DNA from: Pseudopyrenochaeta lycopersici
Taxonomy: Eukaryota > Ascomycota > Dothideomycetes > Pleosporales > Pseudopyrenochaetaceae
Assembly (NCBI GenBank): GCA_003313425.1
Contig: NHZP01000015.1
Coordinates: 558,001 to 622,000 of the forward strand
Length of the DNA: 64,000 bases
Direction of reading: 5' to 3'
Every line of letters begins with the position of its first letter. Positions within the stretch are counted from its first letter, which is position 1. The notes under the pieces were generated by a model. That model had not been told where the DNA came from, did not search any database, and saw nothing but the letters and a program-made list of their open reading frames with translations. Positions 21,393 through 33,445 of this stretch are shown here, one piece after another. The position numbers and the translations under genes were made by a program.

Positions 21393-21828
21393 TAACGCCC
21401 TTCACTGCGTAGCAAGACACTGTTATGGGCGAAGAGGCCTAGCTAACGAGTGTGCATTTGTCCTATACTACAGAAGGAGAAAGATAGAGAAGAGGTTACA
21501 GGTATCCTTAGAGGATATATATATATGTTCGTACGAGTGAAGAGGAACGTGCTCCTCTAGCTACTAACTTGTACGAGCTGATAAGGAAAGGGGGCAGAGG
21601 AGATTAAGGAGTTCCTTCCCCGTGCGATAGTAGCGAAGCCTCTCCTGCTCAAAGGGCGCAGCCCATTACAGACACACTATATAGCAAGATAGATAAGAGG
21701 TACTTTAACTTTTAGTAACTAGAAAGCTTATATATATAATAAATATTACTATAATTCTATAAAAATAATCTACTATAGCTAATTTTAAATATTTGTTATT
21801 TACTTTACTTAAAAATTATATTTATCTA
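21393..21828 (+). repeat. AT-rich dispersed repeat Y, copy 1, split by a solo LTR
   Basis: Bases 21393-21420 and 21676-21828 together match, in reverse complement, the stretch 54572-54750. The match starts at TAACGCCCTTCACTGCG and runs through an AT-only block ending near 21828. The two parts are separated only by the 250-bp solo LTR with its GACAC duplication. Confidence 0.75.
21421..21670. mobile_element. Solo LTR, 250 bp
   Basis: Begins TGTTATGGGC and ends GCCCATTACA (near-perfect short terminal inversion, TG...CA). It is flanked by the 5-bp direct repeat GACAC (21416-21420 and 21671-21675). The second copy of the surrounding repeat (54572-54750) lacks this segment exactly at that point, so the insertion is polymorphic between copies. 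It is unrelated to the three full-length retroelements in the window. Confidence 0.8.
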
Positions 21829-21909
21829 ATTACTTCTACCGACTCGCACGGACTCTAGGTTAGGTTAAGGCTAAGGTTATGCACGTATAGGGTTAGGTTT
21901 AGTTATAGG
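21829..21909. other. Short G/T-rich spacer
   Basis: Contains loose TTAGG-like words (TAGGTTAGGTTAAGG, TAGGGTTAGG) but no regular telomeric array. Sits between repeat Y and the MITE-like repeat. Confidence 0.4.
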
Positions 21910-21986
21910 TGTAACGTATGGTTTCAGGCAATAGTACTTGCTTCACACCACAGATAATAGTGAAGGGATGGTTCTGTATTGCTGTA
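21910..21986 (+). repeat. MITE-like repeat E, copy 1, left part
   Basis: Begins TGTAACG. Its 77 bases equal the reverse complement of 55121-55197 except the last base. It breaks off at TA (21985-21986), where the 26 kb DNA transposon begins. The rest of E resumes at 47908. Confidence 0.85.
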
Positions 21987-22027
21987 AGGTCAATCCCGGG
22001 GTCGCGGGACGCACGGTGTTATGGGAC
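21987..22027 (+). repeat. Left terminal inverted repeat of the DNA transposon
   Basis: Starts AGGTCAATCCCGGGGTCG and ends GTTATGGGAC. It pairs with 47867-47907 at 37 of 41 positions. Confidence 0.88.
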
Positions 22028-22467
22028 AAAGCATGGGTACTTCGACTTTAGAAGACGATAGTCTTTCCCTAAAAGCCAATAATTACGGTACTTATACCGG
22101 AACAATTTCTATACCTTCTTATAATACTTCGCACCCTATTTAATCTGGAAAATTACAATCGCATTGATACTTTTTAACCTTCGGCGCAATAAGCCCTCTT
22201 TCATAGCCAAATTAGTCTTTTCTATATGCACCCACGACAAGGCTTTCACTTAGCCAAATTCCATGCCAAAGATCGTTCCTAACTCTTAGAAACCGGTTCT
22301 GATAAAGTTAGGCTATCATCAGCCTTATGGCTGCCGTGGCGCGAGGATTCATGCCATCCCGCCACCCTGGTCGGTACTTCTGTTCAAAGCAGCTTCTTTA
22401 TTCGGTTAGATTGAGCTTGCACTATGCTGTAAGCCGATGTAAATTACTTATGTCAGTGCTGCCAAGC
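22028..22467. other. Left subterminal region of the DNA transposon
   Basis: 440 bases between the left inverted repeat and the copia insertion. No gene recognised. Composition is mixed, less AT-rich than the retroelements. The last five bases, CAAGC (22463-22467), are the left copy of the copia target-site duplication. Confidence 0.6.
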
Positions 22468-22651
22468 TGTCGCAGGCCAAGGCATCATCTCAGGGAACCT
22501 GAGGAAGAACTGCATTAGTAATCTTGCCATATAATCTCAGACGTGCGGGGTCAGGTTTATAAGAAAAAGACATAACACACACATAATACAACTTTTCTGC
22601 TTATTATTAATTATTTTAACTTCTTATTATTTTAGCACGTCTAGTGCGACA
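22468..22651 (+). repeat. Copia 5' LTR
   Basis: 184 bp, TGT...ACA ends. Compared with the right LTR it shows CA-to-TA changes, for example in the CACACACA run near 22575. Confidence 0.88.
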
Positions 22652-25420
22652 GTTATAAGCCTAGTAGCCCCTTCCTCTACTATATAGCATTATTAGCGAC
22701 AAAATTTATTACAGTTATACATTTCTTATAAAAATAATTCTCCTTACAGAGCTAACATAACTTTTAGCTAATTATGCAGAAAAGAGGAGTTATAAAAAAG
22801 TAATATAATAACCCCGCAACGCATTTAAAAAATAAAGACTTAGAAATTAGCTAAGTTTACACTTTTTTAATAAAAGAAGACGTTATAATAATTTTTTAAG
22901 ATGTTAATTAAGGATTATAATCTTCTAATACTTAACTTATATAATAACTAGACTAACTAGATTAACTTAATTAAGGACCTTACTATATAAAATAATGTCT
23001 AGAACTACTATAACCCTAAAGGTATTAAAAACTTAGTTTTTACTATTACTAAACTACTAGACTTAGTAAGTAAAGATATAATCTAGAAGTACTACAGCCT
23101 TTAAGCTATCTATAATAGTAAGAGGAAGAAGTATAATAAGGTTTCTAAGCGTATTAATATTACTGTCTACTAGGAGTTTAAATAATACTACCTTAGTATC
23201 TATACTATCTAAGGCAAACTTATTACGCTAGCTAAGAGTATTTAGCTAACTATAAAAGACTAGAAATAGAATATTAGAGCTAAGTTTAAGAAGCTTAAGA
23301 AGAGTTATAGTAACACTAGTCTTAATAAGTAGCTTAGTTAATAGCCTACTCTTATTAATAACGCGAAGCGGTATAAGATTAAGAATCTAAGTAAGTTACA
23401 GATATGCGATGCCTTTATTAAAGCCTCTCGTAATATTAATCCTCTATTCTATAACTATATAAAGTCTAAAGAAGTATAAGTTAAAAGTAATATATTACTT
23501 ATTAAAGAGACTATAGAGGTAATAGTAATAATCTTTAGGGTATTTATTACTACTCTTAATAAGATTAATCTAAACTATTCTAGCACTAGATCTGTAGTAA
23601 TTAACAACCTAAGTAATTCTAGCTTAGATAAGACTAGTAATAATACTAATATTATAATTATATAGAAGGTATAGAATAAAATTAATAAGACCCTCTAGTC
23701 CTACTGTAGGCTAAATCTAACTCTTTCTAATAAGAGAATTATAATAAGCTTCTATATTAAGTAGTTTAGGACTATAGCACTGCTAAGTAAAAAGACTGTA
23801 AGAGGGCGAGCTGTATACGCTACCCTTTAAGGCAGAAAGCATAGTTATAATTTAGACTCTTTAGACGATAGAGATTTATAGCTAAGGCGGAAAAGGTAAA
23901 GGGATGACTCTACTCTAATAGTAACTAATTTACCTATAACTCTTTATAACTGCGTTTGTAGGTTACTCTATAAGTACGCAGACTATTAATATCTTAATCT
24001 ATTATATGTACTATTAGCCTAGACACTAATTATTTAAGTCTAGTCTAAAGTTATTAGAGTAATTAAAGGAAGTAAGCGTCTCTAAATAAAGATTAAGAGG
24101 AACTTCCTTAGAAATAAGATTACCTTACTAAAGTTCTAGCTAGCTAATACCTCTAAAAATTAACCTAAAAAGGAAATAGGAGAGAACGTTACCTTAACCT
24201 TAACCTCTATAATAACTAGGTTAAGGGCATTATTTACTATATTAAGGTTTGCGTACAGCACAGCTGCAAAAGACAAGTATAATAACTATTTCTAACTTAA
24301 TAATTGTGCGGATACATATGTCTGTAATAACCTATCTTATTTCGCTACGTATAAACTATTATATAATAAAACTATATAGTTTAATAATACAGACACGTAT
24401 ATTAAAGGGATAGGAAATGTTACAGTCTACGTCGACACTCTGTTAGGCCCTAGTCTTATTTAACTTAAGAATATAGCCTATATACCTAGTTTCTATTAGA
24501 ATCTTATTAATATAGATTCTCTTAAGAAGTAAGGGCTTTTCTTTAACACGAGAATATGCTGGATAGAGTACTTAGACGGGTTAAATGCATTTAAAGTAAT
24601 AAAACACGGCGCATTTTAAGTAGTTAAACTATATATTAAACATGCCGTCTTTAAAGCAAAGACTTATGTAGAAGTAGTAAAAGCTTTCGCTATAGTAAGG
24701 AGGTTACAGACGCTTTAGATTACTGTAGCATCTATAGATATCTAGCATGCGAGATTAGGATATATTAGGAAGGAGGCTCTTAAGCACGTGCCGCAAGTAG
24801 TTAAAGGAGTTATACTTAGCACTCGCAACTTTTAATAGACCTTAGATCTCTGTCCTAAATACTAACTTAGACAAGCTTATTAACAGATTTCACGAATTCT
24901 AATATAGAGAGGAACTTATCTATTTAAGAAAGTTTATCTAGACCTTATCTACATAGAGGAAGCATTTAATCTTAATATATAGGTTATCTACTTCTACTAT
25001 AACTACTTAGCATACTATATTTCCTTTAATATCCTAAATAAAACTTAAGAAGAACTAGTTTCTGTAACGCAGGAGTTCCTTGCGCTTATAAATAACAGCT
25101 AGGGCTTTACTACACGATACATCTAATTAGATAGCGAGAAAGGCCTAGGCTAAACGTAGAAGGACCTTATTACTATAAAGGGCATTACGTTTAATCTATT
25201 TCTACTAGACACTCTAGATTAGAATAGCCCTGCTAAACGTTCTAGGGGTGTAATTATAGCTATCGCGCGCAAACTTTGTATACAGAGCAGATTACCTTAT
25301 AAGCTCTAGCTATACCTTGTTGCGCATGCTACTTAACTTCTTAATCGCATCCTAGTATAACGGAAATAATAGTAAACGCCTTTTAAGATAGTCTATAGCT
25401 GTAAACTAAATCTTACGTAT
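22652..25420 (+). pseudogene. Copia gag-integrase, RIP-inactivated
   Basis: Reading through stops, the frame near 24750 gives ARLGYIRKEALKHVPQ, the copia pre-integrase zinc region. Near 25210 there is the integrase core end with SPAKRSRGVIIAIARKL and LPYKLWLYLVAHATQLLNRI. The upstream 2 kb should be gag, but no zinc knuckle survives clearly. Nearly every TGG and CAG has become TAG/TAA. The last bases CGTAT (25416-25420) are the target duplication of the nested gypsy element. Confidence 0.8.
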
Positions 25421-25722
25421 TGTAAGGCAGTTAACACGCACAGTTGGGACGGTCTTAGTTGAAGAAACTCAATTTAAAAGGAAATAGACAAAATAGCAGA
25501 TACCTCTTACCTTCGGGGGAGAGGTGCTGCCTATATATATAAGCTAGAGCAGGCTAGTCCTGATCTAGTTACCTAGCTTAGTAAAAGGTAAGAGGTAACA
25601 GTTACCTTTCACCTGCGTCTAGTAACTTGGCAGGATCGTTACCTTTCACCTGCGTCTAGTAACTTAGAAGGATTGAACCCTTTCACCTGCGTCTAGTAAC
25701 CTAAAAGGATTAAACCCTAACA
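25421..25722 (-). repeat. Nested gypsy LTR (left, 3' LTR of the element)
   Basis: TGTAAGGCAG...CCCTAACA, 302 bp. Contains three tandem units of about 38 bp built on TTTCACCTGCGTCTAGTAAC near its right end. Confidence 0.88.
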
Positions 25723-28700
25723 CAACCCCCCCCTTTAAAATAGTAAGGGCCTCTAAACTAAGAGACAAAAATTTAAGATAAAATATAAGAAAACTATTTA
25801 CTACTAAGTCCTTCTAACTTAGTAAATCTAGTAATAGGCTTTATATAGCGCTACGCATGTCTAAATAGTTTCCTATATAAAATCGCTAAGCTCTAAGGTG
25901 TTTTCTAACACTTCTACCCTATAACGCGAAAATAGAACCTAAAGACCTTTGTACGATATATATAGGAGCAACCTTTGCAATTTTTGTTTAGTTACAAGGT
26001 CCCTAGACGTGGCGCGTAAAGCAAAGCGTACTGCGCAGAGTAAGGGCGAAGGTAGGTAATCTTAAGGCTATAGATGCGCGAATTAAGGCTAAAGGCGCGC
26101 AAATTAAGGCTAGAGGCGCGCAAATTAAGGCAAATTAAGGCGCGCTAACTTAAGCAAAACTTTTTAGATACCTTCGTCGCTGCTAAGATACTCTTCTACA
26201 GCTAGCCTATCCTCGTTAAGTAGTAACTAATTTAGAGGCATGCGATAAGTAGGTAGCTTAGGCTTATTAGGCTGTTGCTAATAAAATAGATAAGCGTTGT
26301 AGTTATTAAGGTACTTAGTTGCTAGGTGCCAGGTAGGTTTTAGGTATCTAGTCTATTTAATTAGGTACTACTACTTGCGCTTTTAGCGGCCTTTAACGCT
26401 AGTTTACTAGTAATTAAGAAAATTATTAATAAGCTACTTATCTTAAACTTTACTATTAGGATTAATTACTTTAACAGCTACTAGCTAAGCTAGCGCTTAA
26501 TCTAGAAGCCCTTTTAAGGGCGTAAGCTAAAGAAGCTTAGGGTAAAATATAGGAAAAACTCTGCTACCTAACATGTCTAGTAGAAGGTCTAATTAATACG
26601 CCTAGCTATTATGTATAACTCTTGTAACGCTGTAAGGCCCTACCTACTTAAGGTCTAGCTTCTTTAATTCCTATTTAGTAGACTAATTAATTATATTAAC
26701 TATAACTTAGTCTCTTATAGCATACTTTAGTACTAATTAGTAAGAGGTGTTAGCGTAGTAAGCTTATTCTTATTAAGCTTATAGTATTTATTCTTATAAA
26801 TAAGTAACTAGGTCTGCGTAGGTGTTTATAAGCTCGTCTGCCTAGATTTTATTACTAGCTGTAGCGCTACTAAGCTTTTTATTATAGTTTTCTTCTAGGT
26901 GTATACTACTATAAGGGTAATATCTAAGATCTATAAAGAATAGCGTTATGCCTGTAGAGGCGTTAACTATATTATTAGCCTAAAACTTAGCGACGTAAAG
27001 CTAGGCAGCCTAGTTAGTTTGCGCGTAGTTAATATACTAATAAAGATAAATTTCTAAGGCTTAATTTACTTACTTAGTCTGCCTATCTAATTTAGGGTAA
27101 TAGGCTGTTAATAAGCGCTGTTAGATACGTAGTTGCTTACAGACCCGCCTCTAAAACTAACTAATAAAATTTAAACTATAGTTAGAGATAATACTAAGAG
27201 GAATACTATATAATTTAAAGACTTCTATAAAGTACCTAGCGGCTTTAGCTGCAGTATAGCTATACGTAGAGAAAAAATGCTGTCTTTTCGTAAGGCGGTC
27301 TATAATAACGAGGATATTCTTAAAAGTATAGCTATCTAGCTAAGAGGTAGGTAAATCTTAAATAAAATTAACTAAAATTTCTGTTTAGCGTCTATAAGGC
27401 ACTAGCAGTAGCTATAAGTAACTATGTTTACTGTCCTAAGGGCTTTTTGTTCAGCAATAAGTAGCGCACGCGTTATAATACTGTTTAATTAATAAGTGTA
27501 TCTTTAGCTAGTAATACTATAAGTATATAAAGAAGAATGTGTTATAAGGGCCCTTATAACTAGTAATTTAATAGTTGTAACACAACTCTATAATGCGTCG
27601 GCGTAACTATAGGTTAGGAGGCACGTAAAGCCTAGTCTTATCTATCTATAAGCGTTAGGAAGCTCCTTTACCTATACTTAATAGGTCTGTAGTAGAGAAA
27701 TAGTAGCTATTCTTATAAAACTATAATAGTAATTTAGCAGTTTCTATGTTAATAGCTTTAAAGGCCTTTTTAGCTATAGCGTTATCGGCGTACGCGGCGT
27801 CCAGGATTTCTTCTGTTAACTAATAGTTGTCCTCGTAACAGGGCAGCGAAGGATCTATTATACCGTTAATAGGCGTAAGATTATTATTATTATTATTAAA
27901 TTCTATAGGAAAGTCTATTTTATAAGCGCAGGTAAAGTAAAATTATACTACCTTAGCTTATTCCTAGGATATTTAGTCTAGGGACTTAGGTTAACTAAGG
28001 GCTAAGGCGCGTAAGGCTATTATAACTGCTAGTTACATGCCTAGAGAGAGTACTTAGGGTCTAAGAATAGCAGCCTGTATACTATAATAAGGGTCTTTTA
28101 CGTCTATTAGGGTATCCTAAGGTTAACAGCTTAAAGCGTCTGCTTTACTGTTAGTTTCTCTAAGGGTATAGATAATCTTAAAGTTAAACTAGCTAAGAAA
28201 TAAGGACTACTATACTTACTATTAGCTAAGTTTTTTAGTTATTATAAACTATTCTAGGTTCTTATAGTCTATTATTACTTATATTAGTTAAGAAGAGCCT
28301 ATAAGTTTAGGCTTCTATTCCTTAAATACCTATATAATTACTATAAGTTTAAGATTATAGATATTATAGTTATACTCTACTAAGGAGTGTTTCTTTAAAA
28401 AGAAAGTAACAGGTTATAGGACGTCCTTATTATTATATTACTTTATAACCCTACCTAATACTTATCCTAACGTATTAGTAAAGATATAGATTTACTTAGT
28501 AGAATTAAAATACTTTAATACTACGCTTACACAAAATACTGCTTTAAGAGCCTTAAAAGCTTTTACTTCCTCCTCCTTTTATATAATTAGCTTATAATAA
28601 ACCTTCTTATAGGCAGGTTTATTAGGATTACTACTTTTCTTTTCTATAATAGTAGCCTTAATAAGGCGTGTAAGTAGTAACACTATCTTTAAGTAGCTTT

Positions 28701-31700
28701 TAATAAAGCGCTAGGAGAAGCTAGTGTACCTAAAGAAAGTAAGCACATCTTAGGTAGTCTTTAGTGTTTCCTATTACTATACAGCCTTAATCTTCTTAGA
28801 GTTAATTTTAATACTCTTATTTATAATTATTATACTTAGGAACTTAATATAGTCTGTATAAAATTCTAATTTGCGCAGGTCTACATAGAACCTTTTTTCC
28901 TTAAGGCGCGTAAGCACCTTTTTTATATACTCTATATAGGCTTCTACTAATTCTAAGAAAACTAAGATATTATCTAGATAGGCAGTATAAAACTTATTAA
29001 GGTACTTAAAAAGAGTGCTGTTAATTACTCTTTAAAACGTAGCTAGAGTATTATAGAGGCCTATAGGCATTACATAGTATTAATAAGTGCCCTAACGCGT
29101 AGAGAAGGTAGTAAGCTACTCTAAACTAGGCTTTATATAAATTTAATAAAAAGCGTATATAATATTAAATTTAGAAAAGATAACAGCTTTATTAAGCTTA
29201 GCTAAAGTCTTATAGAAGAAAGGAATTAGGTATTAATCTTTAATAGAGGCTTTATTAAAGTCTTAATAATCTACGCAGACTTAGATACTACTACTAAGTT
29301 TAGTAATAATAAGTAAGTTATTTTATATAGTAGAGGGTCCCTAGAAGATAAAATCCTAGGCCTCTATCTCCTGTATATATTACTTAATAGCTTTAAACTA
29401 TTTACTAGAAAATAGTCTTACTTAATAATTAGGCACTTTAGCTCCTAGCTTAAGCTTAATCTTGTAGTTATATTCTAAGTAATCTAGGAGCTTAGCCGCA
29501 GCTGCTTTATTAAATATAAGAATAATTAAGGCATATTCCTTAAGTAGGTGCGGAGGTAGAATATCTTTTAATAAGACTTCCTTAGGAGGGTTAAAGAACT
29601 TATTATAGTCCTTTTATGCTACTACGCGATAGATTTTCTGTAACGCTCCTAGTAGTAAGCGACGAACTATTATAAATAGAGGGTAGTTTTTTTATTTAGT
29701 AAACGCCTAAATAGCTCTTAGTAAGATAACCTTAATACCTACTGCAGGTTTAGTTTACTAGTGTAGTACTTAGTGTTTATTGTCTAGCTTTGCTAGGGCT
29801 GTAGTATCTAACTTTACCTGTTATTAGCTAGTCTTACCTTTATTCCTACTATCTATAGAGGAACTAGGCTATATAGAGGTGTTAGGCGTAGCTTACTCGT
29901 AGATAACTCATAGTGTATGCGAGTGTTACTAGCATTCTATTTAGTAGTATACGTTAGGGAATTTAATTGTACCCTAACAGTAATTAAAGTATAGTACGTG
30001 CAGTTTCCTCTAGCAGAATCCTAATACTAAGTTAAAGGCCCTACACTAGTTAAGAATATAGGCGGAAGTATGCTTAAAGTAAGAATTAATTTTTATGTAG
30101 AATTTAACCTTATAAGTAATAGATTCTAAAGTAACGCCTTTATATCCTTCGCATATAATAGGCGTAATAAGAGGAATTAGTTAGAACCCCTAGGTAAGCT
30201 AGAGGAACCGCTGTAAGATAAAGTTTACATCTGCCCTGTTGTCTGCTAATATCTAGGCGACGTAGGGAGCGTTTTCTTATTATCTAATTATACTTGTAAA
30301 AGTAAACTAGTCTAGGCTGTCTAGACACAGCTTATCTTTCTAGACAGCCTACGTGCGTTACAGGAGTGCCTGCGCTACAGGCTTATGTATACCGCCCTAG
30401 TAAGTAGCAGCTAGCGCAGTTTCCTAAGACTAATTATTAACCTTAGACAAAGGACTTTTATCTAGGGTTACTCTTCCCTTAAATAAATAATAACCTTAGC
30501 TTTATTACTATTACTGTTAGAGGCTTCTTTATAGTTAGAGTTACTAGTCTCTAGGCTTACCTGCACGTAACAATTAGTAGCTAGGTTACTGCGCAGATTT
30601 CCTTAATACTAGTTACAGCTAGAGTCTGCGTTATAAGGCTTAGGACTGTTAGCTAGCTTGTAGTTACCTATTCTATTATCTTTAAACAACGGACGTAGGC
30701 CTAGAGCAGGCTTACTAGCTTTCTTAATAGGCTTATCTGCTGCTGTCCTTAGAACAAATTTACGAGGCAGTGCTAGGCTTAGTCTAGCTAGCGCGTTACG
30801 CCCCTTTATTTAATTAGCGAGATACTAAGGTAATTGCTAGAGGTTGTAGCTCTAACATGCATTATTAATTATATTATAAAGAGATTAGAAGTTAGCAGCG
30901 GTATAGACAGCGGGCGCGCTGCTAAGGCTCTGTTAGAGATAGCCTAGAAGCTTAGCCTAAAGCTTGTACGCTTAAGTTATAGTAATCTATCTAAGCTAAG
31001 TAGTAATAGCGTTAAACTCTGTCTAGAACAGAGCCTATACTTTAACTATAATAAGGTATTCTAGTAAGCTACGTTCTAGGAAGACTAAAGTATTATATTA
31101 CTATTCTACTATAACGTAGTAGTTACAGTTACTAAAGATAGAGTTAAAGACATAAAAATACTTAAAGTCGTCCTTATATTAACATAAAAACCTATTAGGC
31201 TCTTATAGCAAGGTTTAAGCAGAACCGCTAGTAGCTTAAAAGATAAATTATGCTCGCATATTATTATATTACTAGTCTAACCTATTATTTTTAAAATAGT
31301 TAAGTATCTTTGTAATCTACCTATAAAGATTAGGACCCCTAGAGTATACTAGAGGCACCTAAATTTACTTATTCTTTATAGATAAGAACTAATGTAACCC
31401 CTTAATCTTATAGTAGAGCTTAGTTAGATAAGGGCTTAGCGTTACTATATTACCTAGGGATATTTAGTATTCGCGAGTAAGAGGAAAGTTAGTTAAGAGC
31501 AGAACACGCTAAGGGGAACTAAACTTATTAAGAATACCGCCCGCTGCGTTACCTTAGGGGAGGATTTATATAGGTATACTTATTCCTCTTAGTAGAGGCT
31601 TATTTATAGCTCTTAGGGCTAGCTATAATAGAGTAAGTCTAGTAAGGCCTAAAACTTTAGGAGAGCTAGATAATAGATAGTCGCGTAACGCAGAGTTACG

Positions 31701-33138
31701 CTTATTCTTAATTTCTTATAATAAACCTTCTAAGGTCTTATAGTTAGCAATAAGCTTATTCTACTACTTACTAAGCTTATTATATTCTTTAACTAGCTTA
31801 TCCTTTTATTAAGTAAAGCTACGTTATTATTTAGTTAGTTCCTACTTTAGAGTAGAAGTGTTAAGGTAGCGTGTCTCTAATAACTTCTTATCCTTGTTAA
31901 GAGTATATAGGGCACACCTAAATAGTATTATTAGGCGTGTAAGTTACGTAGGCTTAAGGCTTAAGAACTTACTAGGGTAGTTCTTTATAAGCTAGATACC
32001 TAAGGGTACTAATTACTAAATAGAAGTAGGTAGACTTAAGCTTATAGATAGTAGTAAACCTAGAAAGCTACTTAGAGGAAGATAGTTATTAAAGTCTTTA
32101 GGGAGACCTAGATTAGCAGCTTCCTTACGTAGCTATATCTAATAAGCTCCTGTAGTATGCTGTATTATATTACGAGAGAAGGAATATAGGTTAACTTCCT
32201 TAGTTAATAAGTTAGTATAGGAGCTTGTTAGCGCAAATTTAGGGTACTCTATATCTTTAATAACAGGGTTTTTTAAGATAACTAGTTCTAAATCCTCTAT
32301 AGCTTTATTCTTATTCTTCTTCTAGTATTAATAGGCTCTTTCCCTAAGTTAATCACGAGCCGCCTGTGTTTTAGCTGACGCGTTATCTTTCTAATAGGCT
32401 TAAAATTTAGGCCGCTAGCTAGAGGACCTTTTATTATAAGAGCTATCTGCTATTAGGCTAAATAAAGAAGGTTAGATAGAAGTAAGAGTAGATATAGAGG
32501 TAAAAGTAAAAGTTAAAGTAAAACTAGAGGGAATCCTTAAGCTTTAGTAAGCAGACTTAAGATTTAACTATTAGTTAAGTAGTGTTATTAGTTAGGTAAG
32601 GTTACTAGGACTAGGAGAAATACTTAGGAGTGTCGTGCATAGGCTAAGTTTAGAGAATTACCTGATTAGGAAGTTTTAGAGGGTGAATACGTGCTTAAGG
32701 CAGCACGTGCGCGAAATTAAAACACACGCATAGACTATAGTATATAAAAGTAAGAATAATCTCTAGAGTGTTCCTATTTAAGAAAGGGAATAATAGGATG
32801 TGTCTTATTAATAATAATCCTAGCGTTTAGGTAGCGTAAAGCGCAAGTACTAAGGTGCAAAATAGGTTACTAGTAAGGAAACCTAGCAAATTCTAGGCTA
32901 TTCTAAAGCTTAACTAAAGGGGAATAGCTTATAAAATTTTAGCTAAACTAGCAGTAGAGGATAGCACCGTAAATTAACTATTGTGCGAGGGCTATCCTAA
33001 AGCTTAACTAAGGGGGGATAGGATCTAGTCCTAGTACATTAGTACCACCTTACTGTTAAACTTACCTAAGAGGTAACAGCTTAAGTAACTATGTGTTAAC
33101 TACAGAGAGGAGCTAAAGCGCTGTATAATCTGCTATTA
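25723..33138 (-). pseudogene. Gypsy gag-pol, RIP-inactivated, with chromodomain-like end
   Basis: Minus-strand reading near 28960-28990 gives AYLDNILVFLELVEAYIEY, the reverse transcriptase catalytic motif (YLDD ancestral). It is followed by LRKLEFYTDYIKFL, as in gypsy polymerases. Near 26270-26350 a C-terminal stretch reads like a chromodomain (YLIK..TRYLKPTWHLATKYL), so this is probably a chromovirus. Bases 26060-26155 contain short tandem units on GGCGCGCAAATTAAGGC. Stops occur every few codons, mostly TAG/TAA from RIP. Confidence 0.75.
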
Positions 33139-33440
33139 TGTAAGGCAGTTAACACGTATAGTTAGGACAGTCTTAGTTAAAGAAACTTAATTTAAAAGGA
33201 AATAGATAAAATAGCAGATACCTCTTACCTTCAGGGGAGAGGTGCTGCCTATATACATAAGCTAGAGCAGGCTAGTCCCGATCCAGTTACCTAGCTTGGT
33301 GAAAGGTAAGAGGTAACAGTTACCTTTCACCTGCGTCTAGTAACTTGGCAGGATCGTTACCTTTCACCTGCGTCTAGTAACTTGGAAGGATTGAACCCTT
33401 TCACCTGCGTCTAGTAACCTGAAAGGATTGAACCCTAACA
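33139..33440 (-). repeat. Nested gypsy LTR (right, 5' LTR of the element)
   Basis: Pairs with 25421-25722 at equal length, including the three tandem units. The differences between the two are transitions of the RIP type in both directions. Confidence 0.88.
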
Positions 33441-33445
33441 CGTAT

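Larger units (their letters stand above)
25421..33440 (-). mobile_element. Ty3/gypsy LTR retrotransposon nested in the copia element
   Basis: 302-bp LTRs at 25421-25722 and 33139-33440, flanked by CGTAT (25416-25420 and 33441-33445). Total 8.0 kb, minus orientation. A C-run followed by TTT at 25726-25738, read on the minus strand, is the polypurine tract next to the 3' LTR, which confirms orientation. Protein remains are RIP-mutated throughout. Confidence 0.9.

Noticed and set aside
21856..21900. Telomere-like TTAGG words
   Set aside because: Irregular and short; no run of TTAGGG. Not evidence of a telomere or interstitial telomeric array.
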